DNA from: Paracentrotus lividus
Taxonomy: Eukaryota > Echinodermata > Echinoidea > Camarodonta > Echinidae
Length of the DNA stretch: 64,000 nt
Assembly (NCBI GenBank): GCA_940671915.1
Contig: CALNVZ010002974.1
Coordinates: 22,594,400 to 22,658,399, forward strand
Direction of reading: 5' to 3'
Translations under genes and position numbers: made by a program
Notes under the pieces: generated by a model
The model's input: the letters and a program-made list of their open reading frames with translations, nothing else
Database searches by the model: none
What the model was told of the DNA's origin: nothing
Shown here: positions 48,701-57,679 of the stretch, in pieces
How the letters are laid out: each line of letters starts with the position of its first letter
Numbering within the stretch: position 1 is the stretch's first letter

Positions 48701-51700
48701 TATTCACAAACCTTCTTCTTCAGTAACATAGAGACACCCTTCTCCTTCTTCTCTGATTTCACTGCTATCATCTAGATAGTTGTACTTGAAATGAATGTAG
48801 ATTTAAAGGAAAACCAAAGGAATATTACGTGTTTTTTTTTTTTTTTTAGGGGAGGGGGAGTTTATGTGTTGTGCACGTACTAAATAATAACAAACACAAC
48901 TGCTATTAATATAATACTGTGACATGCAACAATGAATTTTTTTATCTTGCATGGTTTTTATGTTCACTATAGTCTCTGTGAGATATAAAAGCATGTTACA
49001 GTAATTGATTTCGATCTCGATTATAGACATTTAGTTCAAATATTTCTTTTCTTTTATATACAAAACTATTGTCGAGCAAGACAGATTTACCTTTACAGAA
49101 CTTCATAAAGATATTTGATTAAAAAAGGTTATGAAACAAACAGTAAAAAAATTCAAATAACATTCTGGCATGCGGGCGTTTACCCAAAAATCTGAATTTT
49201 GAAAGACGAAAAAAATAATGAACATCGAAATTGCAAAATGCAATATAAACACAACACAAAAAGAAAGTTCCCCCCTATTTCAGATATCAATAATTTTTTA
49301 ACCAGGAGGAATTTAAAAAATATAATTATATCTCCATGTAAGGAATTTAATAAGCTACCATAGGAGCAAATTTTAGGAAAAATCATCAAGTAATGCTTCA
49401 GTGATTAATGGTTGAAATGCAAAAATGTCATTTTTTGAAGTTCACAAGCATAAAATCACAACTTTGATTCAATGATATTGGACCCATTTTCAGATTTTCA
49501 ACAATTTACACGTCAGAATGTATGCAAAACTTGCTTCCCAACATACGGAAACGAAATTTGCGTCAAATTTCACGGTTGAGTGAGCATGCAGCAAAAATTG
49601 CCCAAACTGTGATTCTTACTTCTTTACCATGGTATAATCGATCAAATGTGAGGGAATTCCTGTTTTGGAAGTGTATGCAACCAATATCCATCCATTCACG
49701 GTTGAATGAACCCATCAATCAACCAAAAAATAGGCCATTTTAGAATTACGAAGAGTCATTGTGGTCATTTTATGCACTAGAAAGCATCTCAATAACATTT
49801 TGGGGGTTTTATTTATATTCTTTGGGCACGTGCCAATGATCCTATGGCATTTATTTACAAATTCATGCTTCAGTGAGCACGTGAGACTGGAAAAGCCCTT
49901 TTCTCATGTACGGACTAAAATTCAAATTCTTACTTTGATTGAATATAACAATTCTTGTCGGGGAGTACTTTTGATTTTATTTCATAAAAATCCCGATGTT
50001 TCACGCATCAGTGGGCACAAGATACAAGAAAATCGTGAAAAAGTAGAAAGTTTCGGGCTTCGTCATGGCTCAGTGACTTTTCGAATACGTAATTTTAGTA
50101 ATGATCATGTTAGTTAGAGACCAGTTGAAGCTATGTGCAAAGTTTCATAAAATAATTCACAGTCAAATGGACAAAAACTGACAATTAAAATATGCCAAAT
50201 TTCACCTTTGTTAAACTTTTGTTAAACCTCTGTTCATAAAGTCAAATGAGGAGGAAATCAAAACCTGACAAATGTGAAATTCGGCCAATTTCATTGATGT
50301 TTATTGTTAATTCTACCGTGAGTTATGTCACAAAACTTGGCACACAGCTGCAACTGATCTCCAACTAACATGATCTTGATTCAAATTACGTTTTCTAAAA
50401 GTCACTGAACCATGACGAAGCCCGAAACTTTCTTCTCATTTGCATGATTTCCTTGCATCTTGTGCCCACTGAGGCGTGAAACTTCGGGATTTTTGTGAAA
50501 ATAAAATCAAAAGTACTCCCCAACAAGAATTGTTATATTGAATCAAAGTAAGAATTTGAATTTTAGTCCATACGTGAGAAAAGGGCTTTTCCAGTCTCAC
50601 GTGCTCACTGAAGCATGATTTTGTAAATAAATGCCATAGGATCATTGGCACGTGCCCAAAGAATATCAATAAAACCCCAAAATGTTATTGAGATGCTTTC
50701 TAGTGCACAAAATGACTACAATGACTCTTCGTAATTATAAAATGGCCTATTTTTTGGTTGATTGATGGGTTCATTCAACCGTGAATGGATGGATATTGGT
50801 TGCATACACTTTCAAAACAGGAATTCCCTCACATTTGATCGATTATACCATGGCAAAGAAGTAAAAATCGCAGTTTGGGTAATTTTTGCTGCATGCTCAA
50901 TCAACCATGAAATTTGAAGCAAATTTCGTTTCCGTATGTTGGGAAGCACGTTTTGCATACATTCTGATGTGTAAATTGGATAAAATCTGAAAATGGGTCC
51001 GATATCATTGAATCAAAGTTGTGATTTTATGCTTGTGAACTTCAAAAAATGACATTTTTGCATTTCAATCATTAATCACTGAAGCATGACTTGATGATTT
51101 TTCCTAAAATTCGCTCCTATGGTAGCTAATTAAATTCTCTACATGGACATATAATTAGATTTTTTACAATTCTTCCTGGTTCAAAAATTATTGATATCTG
51201 AAATAGGGGGAATTTTCTTTTTGTTTTGTGTTTACATGTACATGCATATACGTGTGTAGGCCTATATAGGTCATACATGTGACGTTTTTAAATGTACTTC
51301 TTGTATATTTTGATATACCGGTATACAATCAGTCAATTACTTAATTCGCTTCGGATGTGATTGAAATAATTATCTAAAATGCAAATATATCGCTAAAGGA
51401 AAGTTGAAACATAAGAACCATCGGTATATTTGAAATCATTGGATGCTATATCAAAACGAAACTCTTGCTATTGAAAACCCTCCCTTTAAGACTTTACTGT
51501 GGCATGTGGTTTCAGAATGGTTGACATATTTACCTGCTTAAATCTGCATCTTTTCCATAAAACTGATACAAGATAAGACATGGCGACCAAAATCACGATT
51601 GTTGGAATGGCCAGAAATGCCAAGTACCCATAAGCTGCTGTAAATCAGTAGACATCATGACATATATAACTTCATTCGACAAACATATCAATTCTACTCT

Positions 51701-52546
51701 ATGTAAAATGTAAAGTTAAGGTATACCTGTGTGCGGCATTAAATCGTAACTAAACAAGGCGCGTCCATTATTAAGGAGGGGAGACGCAACAAAGTGCGTT
51801 GGAAATACGGTTGAGCGGCGCAGAAATTTATACAGCTGGTTGCATGTTCAATTAGCTCACAAAAACTCGCGTAAGAAGACTTTCCGGCAGTGGAATGGTA
51901 TTGTCCGTTCGTTTGCGCAAATTATTCGTGGACATGAAAGAAATTGATGAACTTTTATCAGGGTCGTAGTTAATAGCTTCTTCAGACCAGATGGAGGAAA
52001 TACACATTCGGGCAAGCTTATAACATGATTGTGCTGAAGTTGTAATCAGAATATGTAATTCACATAGATTGATGCTGAAAACAATGACATAGATAGTGAA
52101 CTTGTCACATCTTGTGAAGACGTCGTTCACATCAATTTCTATGCGATATCGTAAATATTGACCAGTCGAGTCTCTTATGATTATGTTCAAAGTGACATGA
52201 CTTTTTTTTTAATCAATCAAAATGAATGTACCATCTCCGGAAAGCTGAGAATCTAAGCTTTTAATTGCCATGCGAGCAATAATCTATAATAGAAATTGCG
52301 GCATCGAGGATCAAAACTATGGAGCGCATGAGCTATTTTGAGAGCAACAAATACCATATTGTACAGGAATTTGATCTGACTTGGCTTTCGAATTGACAAA
52401 AGTGACAGGACTTTTTCTTTCCTTTGCAATACGTTATTTCTATTTTTGAAAATTCAGATTCTTAGCGTACTTCATGAGAGCGAACATTTCTTTGAAAAGT
52501 TAGTTGCTCGCCACAATAAAGAAAAAAAAGTGAAAAATCGTGCAAA

Positions 52547-52601
<55 letters not shown>

Positions 52602-53349
52602 AATGGGCGCATTCGCTTTGAGTAGAATGGTATAACCCTCTATCCCATAAGTTTACAACTAGAATTGATATGGATAACGACAGGTAATCTAAAAAAAAGG
52701 CCAATCTCATGAAAAATGAAAATGAATATCTGATTTTTCTCATGAGAAATATATACACAAATCAAGAGGCAAGTGTCATCACAGAGTTTGGAGAGACAAA
52801 CTCCTCATCATATAGAAAGGAGTTATACAAGGTTACACTGTGCCTCTATGTCTTTTTAATATGTATGGCGAGCTTATCATGAGTATGACCCGGTTGTCCC
52901 ATGGCTTTGATTAGGTTCGTGAACATCGTAGGCCTAAGCCAAAACGACCAAAATGATATACCAAAAGGTTTGGGCAATTTCGATTCTCTCACCGCTATAC
53001 AACATTAAGCATATATTTTGTTTTACAAAAGCAAATTATACATAATAAAGTGTATGTACAAGAAAAATCTTTTGGGTCTGAATTGATACCACAAATGCAT
53101 AACGTTTGAGAATATTTGATACTCACTTTTTTTCCCCCGGTTGTACAATTTTTCTAAATACAGACTGTATATGGATGTGTCCTATGAAACATACACGACA
53201 CTACGAGGTTTGTGCCAAACTGCCCAAAGGGGAAAGCTTCGAGAGGTTTTTGTCCACGGGGCCACCAAAAGTCGAAGACGACTTGATGGCACCTAAAACA
53301 CATGTCCCTCCTTACTTTATTTATGTGGGAGTGTTAAGGGGTGTGCATT

Positions 53350-53384
<35 letters not shown>

Positions 53385-56348
53385 TATGTGTGTTTTCCTT
53401 CTAACTCTGTTCTTGAGGTGACCCTTACCATGTTTTCTGCCTTCGGTTTCCCGCTTGAAAGATGTTGACGAGGCCAGTGTAAACGTCGCTTCTGACGTCA
53501 CTTCTGACGTCGCTGGTACTCCATGGTGTTTTGTCGGCACAGTTGTTCGAGTGGTGGAAGTAACTATCTTTCTAGTTGGACGAATATCATGTGAAGGACT
53601 TGTAGATGATCTTCCTTTTTGTGCTTTTCATTAAAAAAGGATAGAAACACTAAAGTTGATAGCAATTTTTAAATTCTGCTTTTCAAGAAAAACACATTTA
53701 AGGAAAGTAAAATATTCATGAATTGAGGGTTATATAAATTTCGTCATCTCAGGACGTCCACGGACTCTCTTCCTAGAAACCCACAATATGACTAAAGAGA
53801 ACAAGAAAACGAAAAAAAAAACAAAAAACTGTCAACTGTCTCAAACTCTTTCAAGCCAAACCGGCGCGCTGCAGCCAGTGCAATTCATGATCTCGAGGCT
53901 TGCGTGCAAGACATTCATGACTGGTTAAATGCACATTCGTTGAAACTTAACCTTTAAAAATGTGAATTTGTTTTGTACGGTTCCAAGTCCCAATTGAACA
54001 AAATATCGATCACTTCTGTCAATGTTGCTGGTCTTGACATTGCCCTTAAAAATGTATGTCGTAACCTTGGGGTTTTATTTGATTCAAATATGACAATGTC
54101 TCCTCAAATTCAAACCGTTTGTAGATCTGTTCGATATCAGTTGCTAAACTTGGGTTTCATTCGCAAATACCTTACCCGTAGTGCCACAGAGAAAATTTCT
54201 CATTCTCTGATCTCATCCAGACTTGATTTCGGAAATGCTCTTTTGTTTAACTTACCTCAAAATCAGCTTGGACGCTTACAGAAACTACAGAATGCAGCTG
54301 CTCGATTAGTTATCCTTTCTAACAAGTATAATCACATAACACCAGTTCTCAGATCACTCCATTGGTTGCCCATGAGTAAACGAATTATCTTTAAGATTCT
54401 GTTGCTTTCTTTTCATTGTATCCATGGCTCTGCTCCACAATATAATATCAATTTAATTAACTTCTATGTTCCTGCTCGATCATTACGTTCCCAAGGTTCT
54501 GGTTTGCTTCAAACGCTGGACCTCTGCTGTGGAATGCTCTCCCTCAAGAGATCCGCAGCAGCAGGTCCGCCGAAGTCTTTAAGGCCAAGCTCAAGACATA
54601 TCTTTTCACTTCAGCGTATGATTAGATTATTTTGTTCATTTTTGTCTGCACTGTTACCTTTTCCCTATTATCTTGTACTTACGTAAATATAAGTTGTCAT
54701 TTTCTTATGCACACATGCGCTTAGAGCACCTATCTTTTGGTGGATTTAGCGCATAAGAAGTCTCATATATTATTATTATTATTATGAGCTCCACCCCCAC
54801 ATGGATGGAATTATATTTGTATGTGGCTTTTTATGAAAAAGAACTATTATACCATAAGTATTCATACTATGAATGACACCATAGTAAAAACCACAACAAT
54901 AGCATCCGTCTAAAAGACTTGTGACCGAGCAGTTTAGACGAAATATTAGATGGATGAAGTGCGATTTCTTTTTCACGCCTCACACTCTCCCCTTTTACCG
55001 ACCAACCCCCTTGACTTTTTTGTTGTTGTTTGTTTGTTTGTCTGTTTTTTCTACACATGAATCCGAAAATCAATGATCCCCACATTAAGAACTCCAAATA
55101 TGCTCCTGTAATGTACCTTCACATGTTGGCTGATCGGCAGAAAGAGTCCCACCCTTCTGACATGTTATTGTCGACCTTCCAATCAAGTTATAGCCATGTG
55201 TGTCACAGTAAAAGCTGCATGACGTACTACAATTGATCTTCGCTCCAGAGTTGCATTCGGTCGATACCATGTGACTACTGAAGTTCGTCAAAGAACATTC
55301 TTGATTTGAAAGATACCACAAGAAACATTAGGAAACTATGATGAATATACAATGTTCCATGTAATATAATACCATATAAGAAGAAGATGCGAATGCGGAG
55401 AGGAGGAGATCATGAGTCCCCTTCTGCAGTGTCCTCTTCTCCCCACCCCTGCTCCCAAGCTGATCTTACTACTCTTTCGCCTAATGGGATCGCCTGCGTT
55501 CAGTACTTAATGGGTAGAGTTTAATTCAGTTTCAGATTCTAATTCCCTTAAGAAACAATGTTTAAATCATGAAAGCAGAACAATGAAAATAATGAGAGAA
55601 AGGACTTGAGGAGAAGATGGGTAGATTATAAGGCAGACTGGTAGGTCAGGAAAAGAATGTGTTTGGATATTGAAATCCCCTAAGATTGGAATCAGAGGCG
55701 GCGGAACCAGGGGGGCAGGGGGGGGGGCACTGTGACCCCCCAATTTTTCATCCACCCTAAAAGTGCCCCTTTTCATGACTAAAAACTACCCCTTTTCTTA
55801 GCTAATAGAATGCCATTTTTATACTAAAAAGGGGCACTTTTATCATTAAAAAGGGTCACCTTCGCGCTCGCAGATTCTAAATAGAATATAATGTACAATT
55901 AACTCAAATTTTCAGCTAAAACATTTATGCCCGAGGTTACTAAGTAGGTTTTATAATGCACAATTATCTCAAATTTTCGGCTCGCGCTTCCTTTTGTTTA
56001 TCATTAATAAAATGCAAAGCCATTAAAATGTTTTAAAGCAAAAATTTAAAGGCAAATTTTCTGCGCACCCCTACTTATCTAAATACTTTTCTCTCTAACC
56101 CTCTGGTCTCAAGTGCCCAAGTGCCCCCTTTTTCAGAAAAAGTGCCCCTTTTCCACCGTGACCCCCCCCCACTTTCAAATTCGTTCCGCCGCCTCTGATT
56201 GGAGTACTGTTATAGGTTGTAATTCTAGGTCATGAACATTTCCATGACAATTCTTTCCCTCTGAATAACTCTGATCTTAAAATAATATAGATTATAGTAT
56301 AGGCGTCTAGATTAGAGCATAATGGATGTAAAACCAAATTAAAATTGA

Positions 56349-56390
<42 letters not shown>

Positions 56391-56494
56391 CTGTTTTATA
56401 GTTGTACAGTAAAGTAATGTCATCACAGTCGCCAAAAATGTAATTAAAAAAAAGTTTTGTTGTAAATTCCTCCTCCAAGAACATATGGAAGAGA

Positions 56495-56552
<58 letters not shown>

Positions 56553-57619
56553 AAAAGAAGAAGAAGAAGAAAAGAGAATCATTAAAGTTTCTCTAGCGTA
56601 CGTATTTTTGTTAAAAACTGAACAAATTTGAAATCCTGATGTTGATTTTGTATCTTTCACGTTATATTTGCAGGACCGAAAAATTTGTAATTTTACAGAA
56701 AAAATATGGAAACTCTGCTGACAACAGTTTTGCTGTAATATATATTTAATAGTCTAGCGTTTTGCTTCCCTTTAAACTTTTATAATGACTGAACAGAAAA
56801 CAGAGACTAGGACCAATATGCATTTTTCCGATGAGAGCAATCAATTCATGATATTTCTTTGTCTTTAATTCGAAACACACTGAATCAATCATTGAATGTC
56901 TAAAGCAAGTTCTATTCTATTCTACTCAGGTACCATATATGTAGACTTTTGCTTTCTCCATTAGCTGTAATACTCTTTCATCTGCTCCTCTCTCTCTTCA
57001 AGCCATTTATTCAAGCTGTTCATCAATGTTACTTTTTTACTTCCTCTACTCCTTTTCCCATTGAATATTCCTGTCAGTGACAGATTCTCGAAACCTCCCT
57101 TGCGTGCTAGGTGTCCCAAAAATCTTCTTTTTTTAAAGTAAACTTTTGAAAAGAAACTAAGCCAAACAAAAAATATCTTATGAAATAAAAGAATGAAAAT
57201 GTTTTCCCCTTGAAGACAAAGTCATTGCATTGTTGGAAAATGTCAGAATGTGCTTTCTCATTCATCAATTATTACTTTAATTGTTTTATCAGATTGGTAA
57301 TGACTGAGCATTCTCGGTTTGCTTTTCGAGGACGCAATGTGCGAGTTTCGAATAATATTTCATCACTTTCGTAGGGTGTAGGTGTTAACGGGTACATAAT
57401 CGTAGAAACCTTACCTTCAATATATCCTTCGGAGTATAGTTTGCTAATGAGCCCTTCCTGTGCCCAACGAATGGCATCATCCTGCTCCGTACATGTCCTG
57501 ACCACAGCTCTGATATTCGTCTGTATGTCTGTCGCCATAGCATCATACACGATGAGGACGGGAAACTTATTTAGTCTACCATGAGAGTTGACAGTTATAT
57601 CACGGCACATTTGAATGGT
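26752..57619 (-). CDS. Receptor-type caspase: Sushi - TM - caspase (partial gene, 10 visible exons)
   Basis: In transcript order the exons are 57,619-57,415; 55,299-55,117; 51,637-51,534; 48,784-48,712; 47,947-47,862; 47,385-47,218; then, from the intact copy, 28,798-28,582; 28,115-27,915; 27,571-27,462; 26,904-26,752. All junctions are GT-AG and in phase, totalling 1,500 nt (499 codons plus stop); the 5' end is missing. Order of domains: unrecognised ectodomain, Sushi/CCP, one membrane helix with a KRCRFK stop-transfer, about 53-residue acidic tail with Tyr motifs, full caspase p20 and p10. No CARD or DED is seen. Caspases cleave after Asp and act in the cytosol; the topology puts the protease inside and Sushi outside. 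Activation by ligand clustering is inference. The gap and false duplicate lie between the sixth and seventh exons. Confidence 0.7.
27004..27340. repeat. 16-bp CTCGTGGGACCGAGGA minisatellite in inverted arrangement
   Basis: Units of ctcgtgggaccgagga run in one orientation from about 27,150 to 27,340 and in the other from about 27,010 to 27,100, separated by an AT-rich spacer. The array lies in the last intron of the caspase gene. Trp/Arg/Gly/Asp-rich frames of about 80-150 codons here are translations of the repeat. Confidence 0.9.
27462..27571 (-). CDS. Caspase exon: p10 core with GSWFIQ
   Basis: Starts in phase with the preceding exon (split Gly) and reads YFSMRDRVNGSWFIQALC followed by EELLARAHLDDLDTIMTK. 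It corresponds to the small-subunit substrate pocket: Arg of SMRD and Trp of GSWFIQ are conserved. Met sits where many executioner caspases have Trp (SWR). Donor AAG|GTAATT. Confidence 0.9.
27915..28115 (-). CDS. Caspase exon: subunit linker and start of p10
   Basis: Acceptor ctttacctacag, 201 nt. About 45 residues of linker end in GVETD followed by CNVPDNADMFIAHATSEG. VETD in this position resembles the IETD-type processing site between large and small subunits, and ADMFIAHATSEGYFS matches the ADFL-AY-S-PGY strand. The linker has three Cys and a second TTD, and may offer more than one cut. Confidence 0.85.
28582..28798 (-). CDS. Caspase exon: catalytic His and Cys (SHGEE, QACRG)
   Basis: Acceptor tttaactgatttgcag. 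It reads EIRNALVSLVEKIEYSHASV, then VLMSHGEEAGILG with the catalytic His, then KPKIIFVQACRG with the nucleophile Cys in the canonical pentapeptide. Phase and alignment continue directly from QDLNAD of the 47,218-47,385 exon (QDLNAD-EI matches the family NDLT-x-x-EI). Donor GGAA|GTGAGT. All catalytic features are intact, so the protease should be active. Confidence 0.92.
28799..30600. other. Intron of the caspase gene, TE-like, no exon recognised
   Basis: Contains a GA-rich tract at 28,816-28,840 and otherwise unassigned sequence. The part near 30,120-30,480 has repeat-like character (poly-C run at 30,166-30,174; poly-A run at 30,439). It is repeated at about 43.98-45.8 kb. Confidence 0.4.
30606..31160. 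other. Block present only in the left copy
   Basis: This roughly 555-bp segment has no counterpart in the right copy, which has a different 190-bp segment at about 45,826-46,012. It includes a minus-strand open frame of about 86 codons (31,111-30,851) that starts with GTG and resembles nothing I recognise. It may be a haplotype insertion or a chimeric join. Confidence 0.45.
31201..31770. mobile_element. Left half of CA-type palindromic element with A-rich tract
   Basis: An A/AAC-rich run (31,229-31,400) is followed by the conserved arm (ttgaagttgtcttgtttgaa, then gtgattgaataacggacg) and the start of a CA-rich core at about 31,740-31,790, where the good sequence ends. The same arm recurs at 46,020-46,600. 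Confidence 0.65.
32209..32518 (+). pseudogene. Corrupted copy of IgGFc-gene exon 4 (Thr-rich)
   Basis: Matches 18,670-18,942 but is about 37 bases longer because of scattered insertions, which shift the frame repeatedly. Lies in the artefactual copy. Confidence 0.85.
32811..33077 (+). pseudogene. Corrupted copy of IgGFc-gene exon 5 (PAN-like)
   Basis: Matches 19,202-19,455, including the final gttcgttcttga stop, with multiple indels that break the Cys motif. Confidence 0.85.
35220..36560. mobile_element. Corrupted copy of the mariner-like element
   Basis: Counterpart of 21,297-22,368 inside the duplicated interval. TIR motifs are recognisable but carry indels. Confidence 0.75.
41715..41870 (-). 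pseudogene. Corrupted copy of caspase last exon
   Basis: Matches 26,752-26,904 with indels that shift the frame; the terminal stop is still recognisable. Confidence 0.85.
42462..42589 (-). pseudogene. Corrupted copy of caspase p10 exon
   Basis: Matches 27,462-27,571, lengthened from 110 to about 128 bases by insertions. Confidence 0.85.
42964..43175 (-). pseudogene. Corrupted copy of caspase linker exon
   Basis: Matches 27,915-28,115. TDCNVPDN is still readable, but the frame is lost on both sides. Confidence 0.85.
43705..43960 (-). pseudogene. Corrupted copy of caspase catalytic exon
   Basis: Matches 28,582-28,798. The active-site Cys and His regions are recognisable at the DNA level, but small insertions break the frame. 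It should not be counted as a second caspase gene. Confidence 0.85.
46020..46913. mobile_element. A-rich and CA-rich left half of palindromic element
   Basis: Repeats 31,201-31,770 and then extends further through the CA core (about 46,600-46,840). The right, GT-rich half resumes after the gap at 46,939-47,010. The gap thus falls in the palindromic microsatellite core. The His/Thr-rich frames are artefacts. Confidence 0.7.
46914..46938. other. Assembly gap, 25 N
   Basis: Exactly 25 unknown bases inside a CA/GT palindromic element. A fixed 25-base gap is consistent with an unresolved or overfilled gap left by a long-read gap filler (inference). Confidence 0.95.
47218..47385 (-). CDS. Caspase exon: N-terminal part of p20
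   Basis: Acceptor ttcatgacatatcag, donor GAT|GTGAGT, 56 codons, phase 0 both sides. It reads NYNMSTRKKGLVFILNNNNF, then INGTFRIGSEIDVENVKHVF, then QEIGYRSVLYQDLNAD. It carries the first beta strand (KGLVFILNN) and the substrate-binding Arg position in FRIGSEIDV (family R-x-G-(S/T)-(D/E)-x-D). It continues exactly into EIRNAL of the catalytic exon. Confidence 0.88.
47437..47861. other. Intron, no other feature
   Basis: AT-rich intron between the tail exon and the p20 exon. It holds a short inverted motif (gactgcggagccccgggg / gaagctccgcagcccct). Confidence 0.4.
47862..47947 (-). CDS. Receptor-caspase exon: cytoplasmic tail 2 with LDTD
   Basis: Acceptor tctttatcaacccag, donor GAA|GTAAGG, 86 nt. 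It reads (D)ICPDVDGYYKNLSVSPAEPT followed by ETQLDTDE. YKNL fits the Y-x-N pattern of Grb2-type SH2 ligands. QLDTD ends directly before the caspase domain, a possible Asp cleavage site that would free the protease from its membrane anchor (inference). Confidence 0.75.
48230..48400. mobile_element. 171-bp hairpin MITE
   Basis: ggcccatattctactaagaa at the left and its inverse (ttcatagtagaatatgggcc) at the right. Pairing extends through gcgtcgcaagttcg and acaatagcctgttcg. Intronic in the receptor-caspase gene. Confidence 0.85.
48631..48696. repeat. Poly(A) tract
   Basis: About 66 consecutive A, ending 16 bases before the end of the tail-1 exon. It lies in the downstream intron. Its length is suspect in any assembly. 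Confidence 0.9.
48712..48784 (-). CDS. Receptor-caspase exon: cytoplasmic tail 1, acidic with Tyr motifs
   Basis: 73 nt, phase 0 in and phase 1 out. It reads YNYLDDSSEIREEGEGCLYV followed by TEEE(D). Strongly acidic, with Tyr at YNY and LYV. Joins RFKQ of the membrane exon to DICPDV of the next. Acceptor attcatttcaag, donor G|GTTTGT (weak but valid GT). No domain is recognised. Confidence 0.65.
49245..51233. mobile_element. 2-kb foldback element, AAACACAACACAAAAAGAAA ends
   Basis: Two arms of about 900 bp are inverted copies (for example left tatttcagatatcaata and right tattgatatctgaaata), with a centre near 50,140-50,330. Related copies are at 62,062-62,813 and 62,814-63,830. It lies in the intron between the TM and tail exons. 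Frames in the arms are mirror-image shadows. Confidence 0.9.
51534..51637 (-). CDS. Receptor-caspase exon: transmembrane helix
   Basis: Acceptor gtctactgatttacag, donor CAG|GTAAAT, 104 nt. It reads (A)AYGYLAFLAIPTIVILVAM then SYLVSVLWKRCRFKQ: about 24 uncharged residues followed by a basic KRCRFK stop-transfer, so the C-terminal side is cytosolic. Phase joins Sushi (PTCE) upstream and YNYLDD downstream. The intron upstream contains the CATATCAATTCTA element only about 47 bp away. Confidence 0.85.
51684..52672. mobile_element. CATATCAATTCTA element, copy B
   Basis: Same ends and interior as 7,732-8,723, including two related gtgaca(t/g)gacttttt motifs and the gtttacaactagaattgata terminus. 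It has gained a poly(A) run of about 50 bases at 52,549-52,598. Not flanked by the minisatellite here. Confidence 0.85.
53006..53171. mobile_element. Truncated TACAGTCTGTGTCAAA MITE
   Basis: The segment from tatacaacattaagcat to acagactgtata matches one end of the elements at 10,793 and 61,621. Confidence 0.55.
53349..53382. repeat. (GT)n microsatellite
   Basis: About 17 uninterrupted GT units. The frame crossing it is not a gene. Confidence 0.9.
53860..54785 (+). pseudogene. CR1-like LINE: C-terminal end of reverse transcriptase ORF
   Basis: It begins with DWLNAHSLKLN, then a stop, and runs through CRNLGVLFDSNMTMS, SSRLDFGNALLFNLPQNQL, RLQKLQNAAARLVILS, ITPVLRSLHWLPMSKRIIFK and YVPARSLRSQGSGLL, the standard RT thumb and C-terminal blocks of CR1/Jockey-like LINEs. 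A frameshift follows; LWNALPQEIRSSRSAEVFKA and KLKTYLFTSAYD continue in another frame. The 3' end at about 54,768-54,785 is a TTA repeat typical of such elements. 5'-truncated and inactive; antisense in a caspase-gene intron. Confidence 0.92.
55117..55299 (-). CDS. Receptor-caspase exon: Sushi/CCP domain
   Basis: 183 nt, phase 1 on both sides as is usual for Sushi exons. It begins ECSLTNFSSHMVSTECNSG and includes TSCSFYCDTHGYNLIGRSTI, then TCQKGG, and ends QPTCE. Seven Cys, the GY-L-G-S-TC and G-----PTC spacing fit a CCP module, especially the TSC-F-C selectin-like variant; Trp is replaced in the KGGTLS segment. CCP modules bind protein or carbohydrate ligands outside the cell. Acceptor ctttcaaatcaag, donor GAAG|GTACAT. 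Confidence 0.85.
55693..56197. mobile_element. hAT-type MITE with 8-bp target duplication
   Basis: TIR cagaggcggcggaac and inverse gttccgccgcctctg. Flanking 8-mers attggaat and attggagt match at 7 of 8 positions. About 505 bp, with G/C homopolymer runs near the ends. Confidence 0.85.
56348..56550. repeat. (TTA)n and poly(A) tracts
   Basis: A TTA trinucleotide run at 56,348-56,391 and an A run of about 53 at 56,498-56,550. Asn- and Phe-rich frames here are artefacts. Confidence 0.9.
56560..57414. other. Intron, no feature recognised
   Basis: No Sushi-like Cys pattern or other exon is seen between the ectodomain exon and the hAT/simple-repeat cluster. Confidence 0.4.
57415..57619 (-). CDS. 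Receptor-caspase exon: unrecognised ectodomain segment
   Basis: Strong acceptor (pyrimidine-rich, cgttgcag) and donor GAAG|GTAAGG. 68 codons in phase 0, out phase 1, matching the Sushi exon. It starts TIQMCRDITVNSHG and includes KFPVLIVYDAMATDI, RTCTEQDDAIRWAQEGLI and KLYSEGYIE. Two Cys and mixed alpha/beta character; I do not recognise the fold. The open frame extends upstream only to a GTG, so the signal peptide and first exons lie further 5', possibly beyond the window. Membership of this gene is inferred from phase and strand. Confidence 0.55.
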
Positions 57620-57679
57620 CTGCAACGTGGTAGGGTAAAATAGAAGCAATGAATTGAGAACAAACAATATTTTCACGCT

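Noticed and set aside
57272..57676. Treating the 134-codon minus frame as a full protein with a signal peptide
   Set aside because: The putative start is GTG, and its hydrophobic stretch is the pyrimidine-rich intron end before a cgttgcag acceptor; only 57,415-57,619 is kept as an exon.
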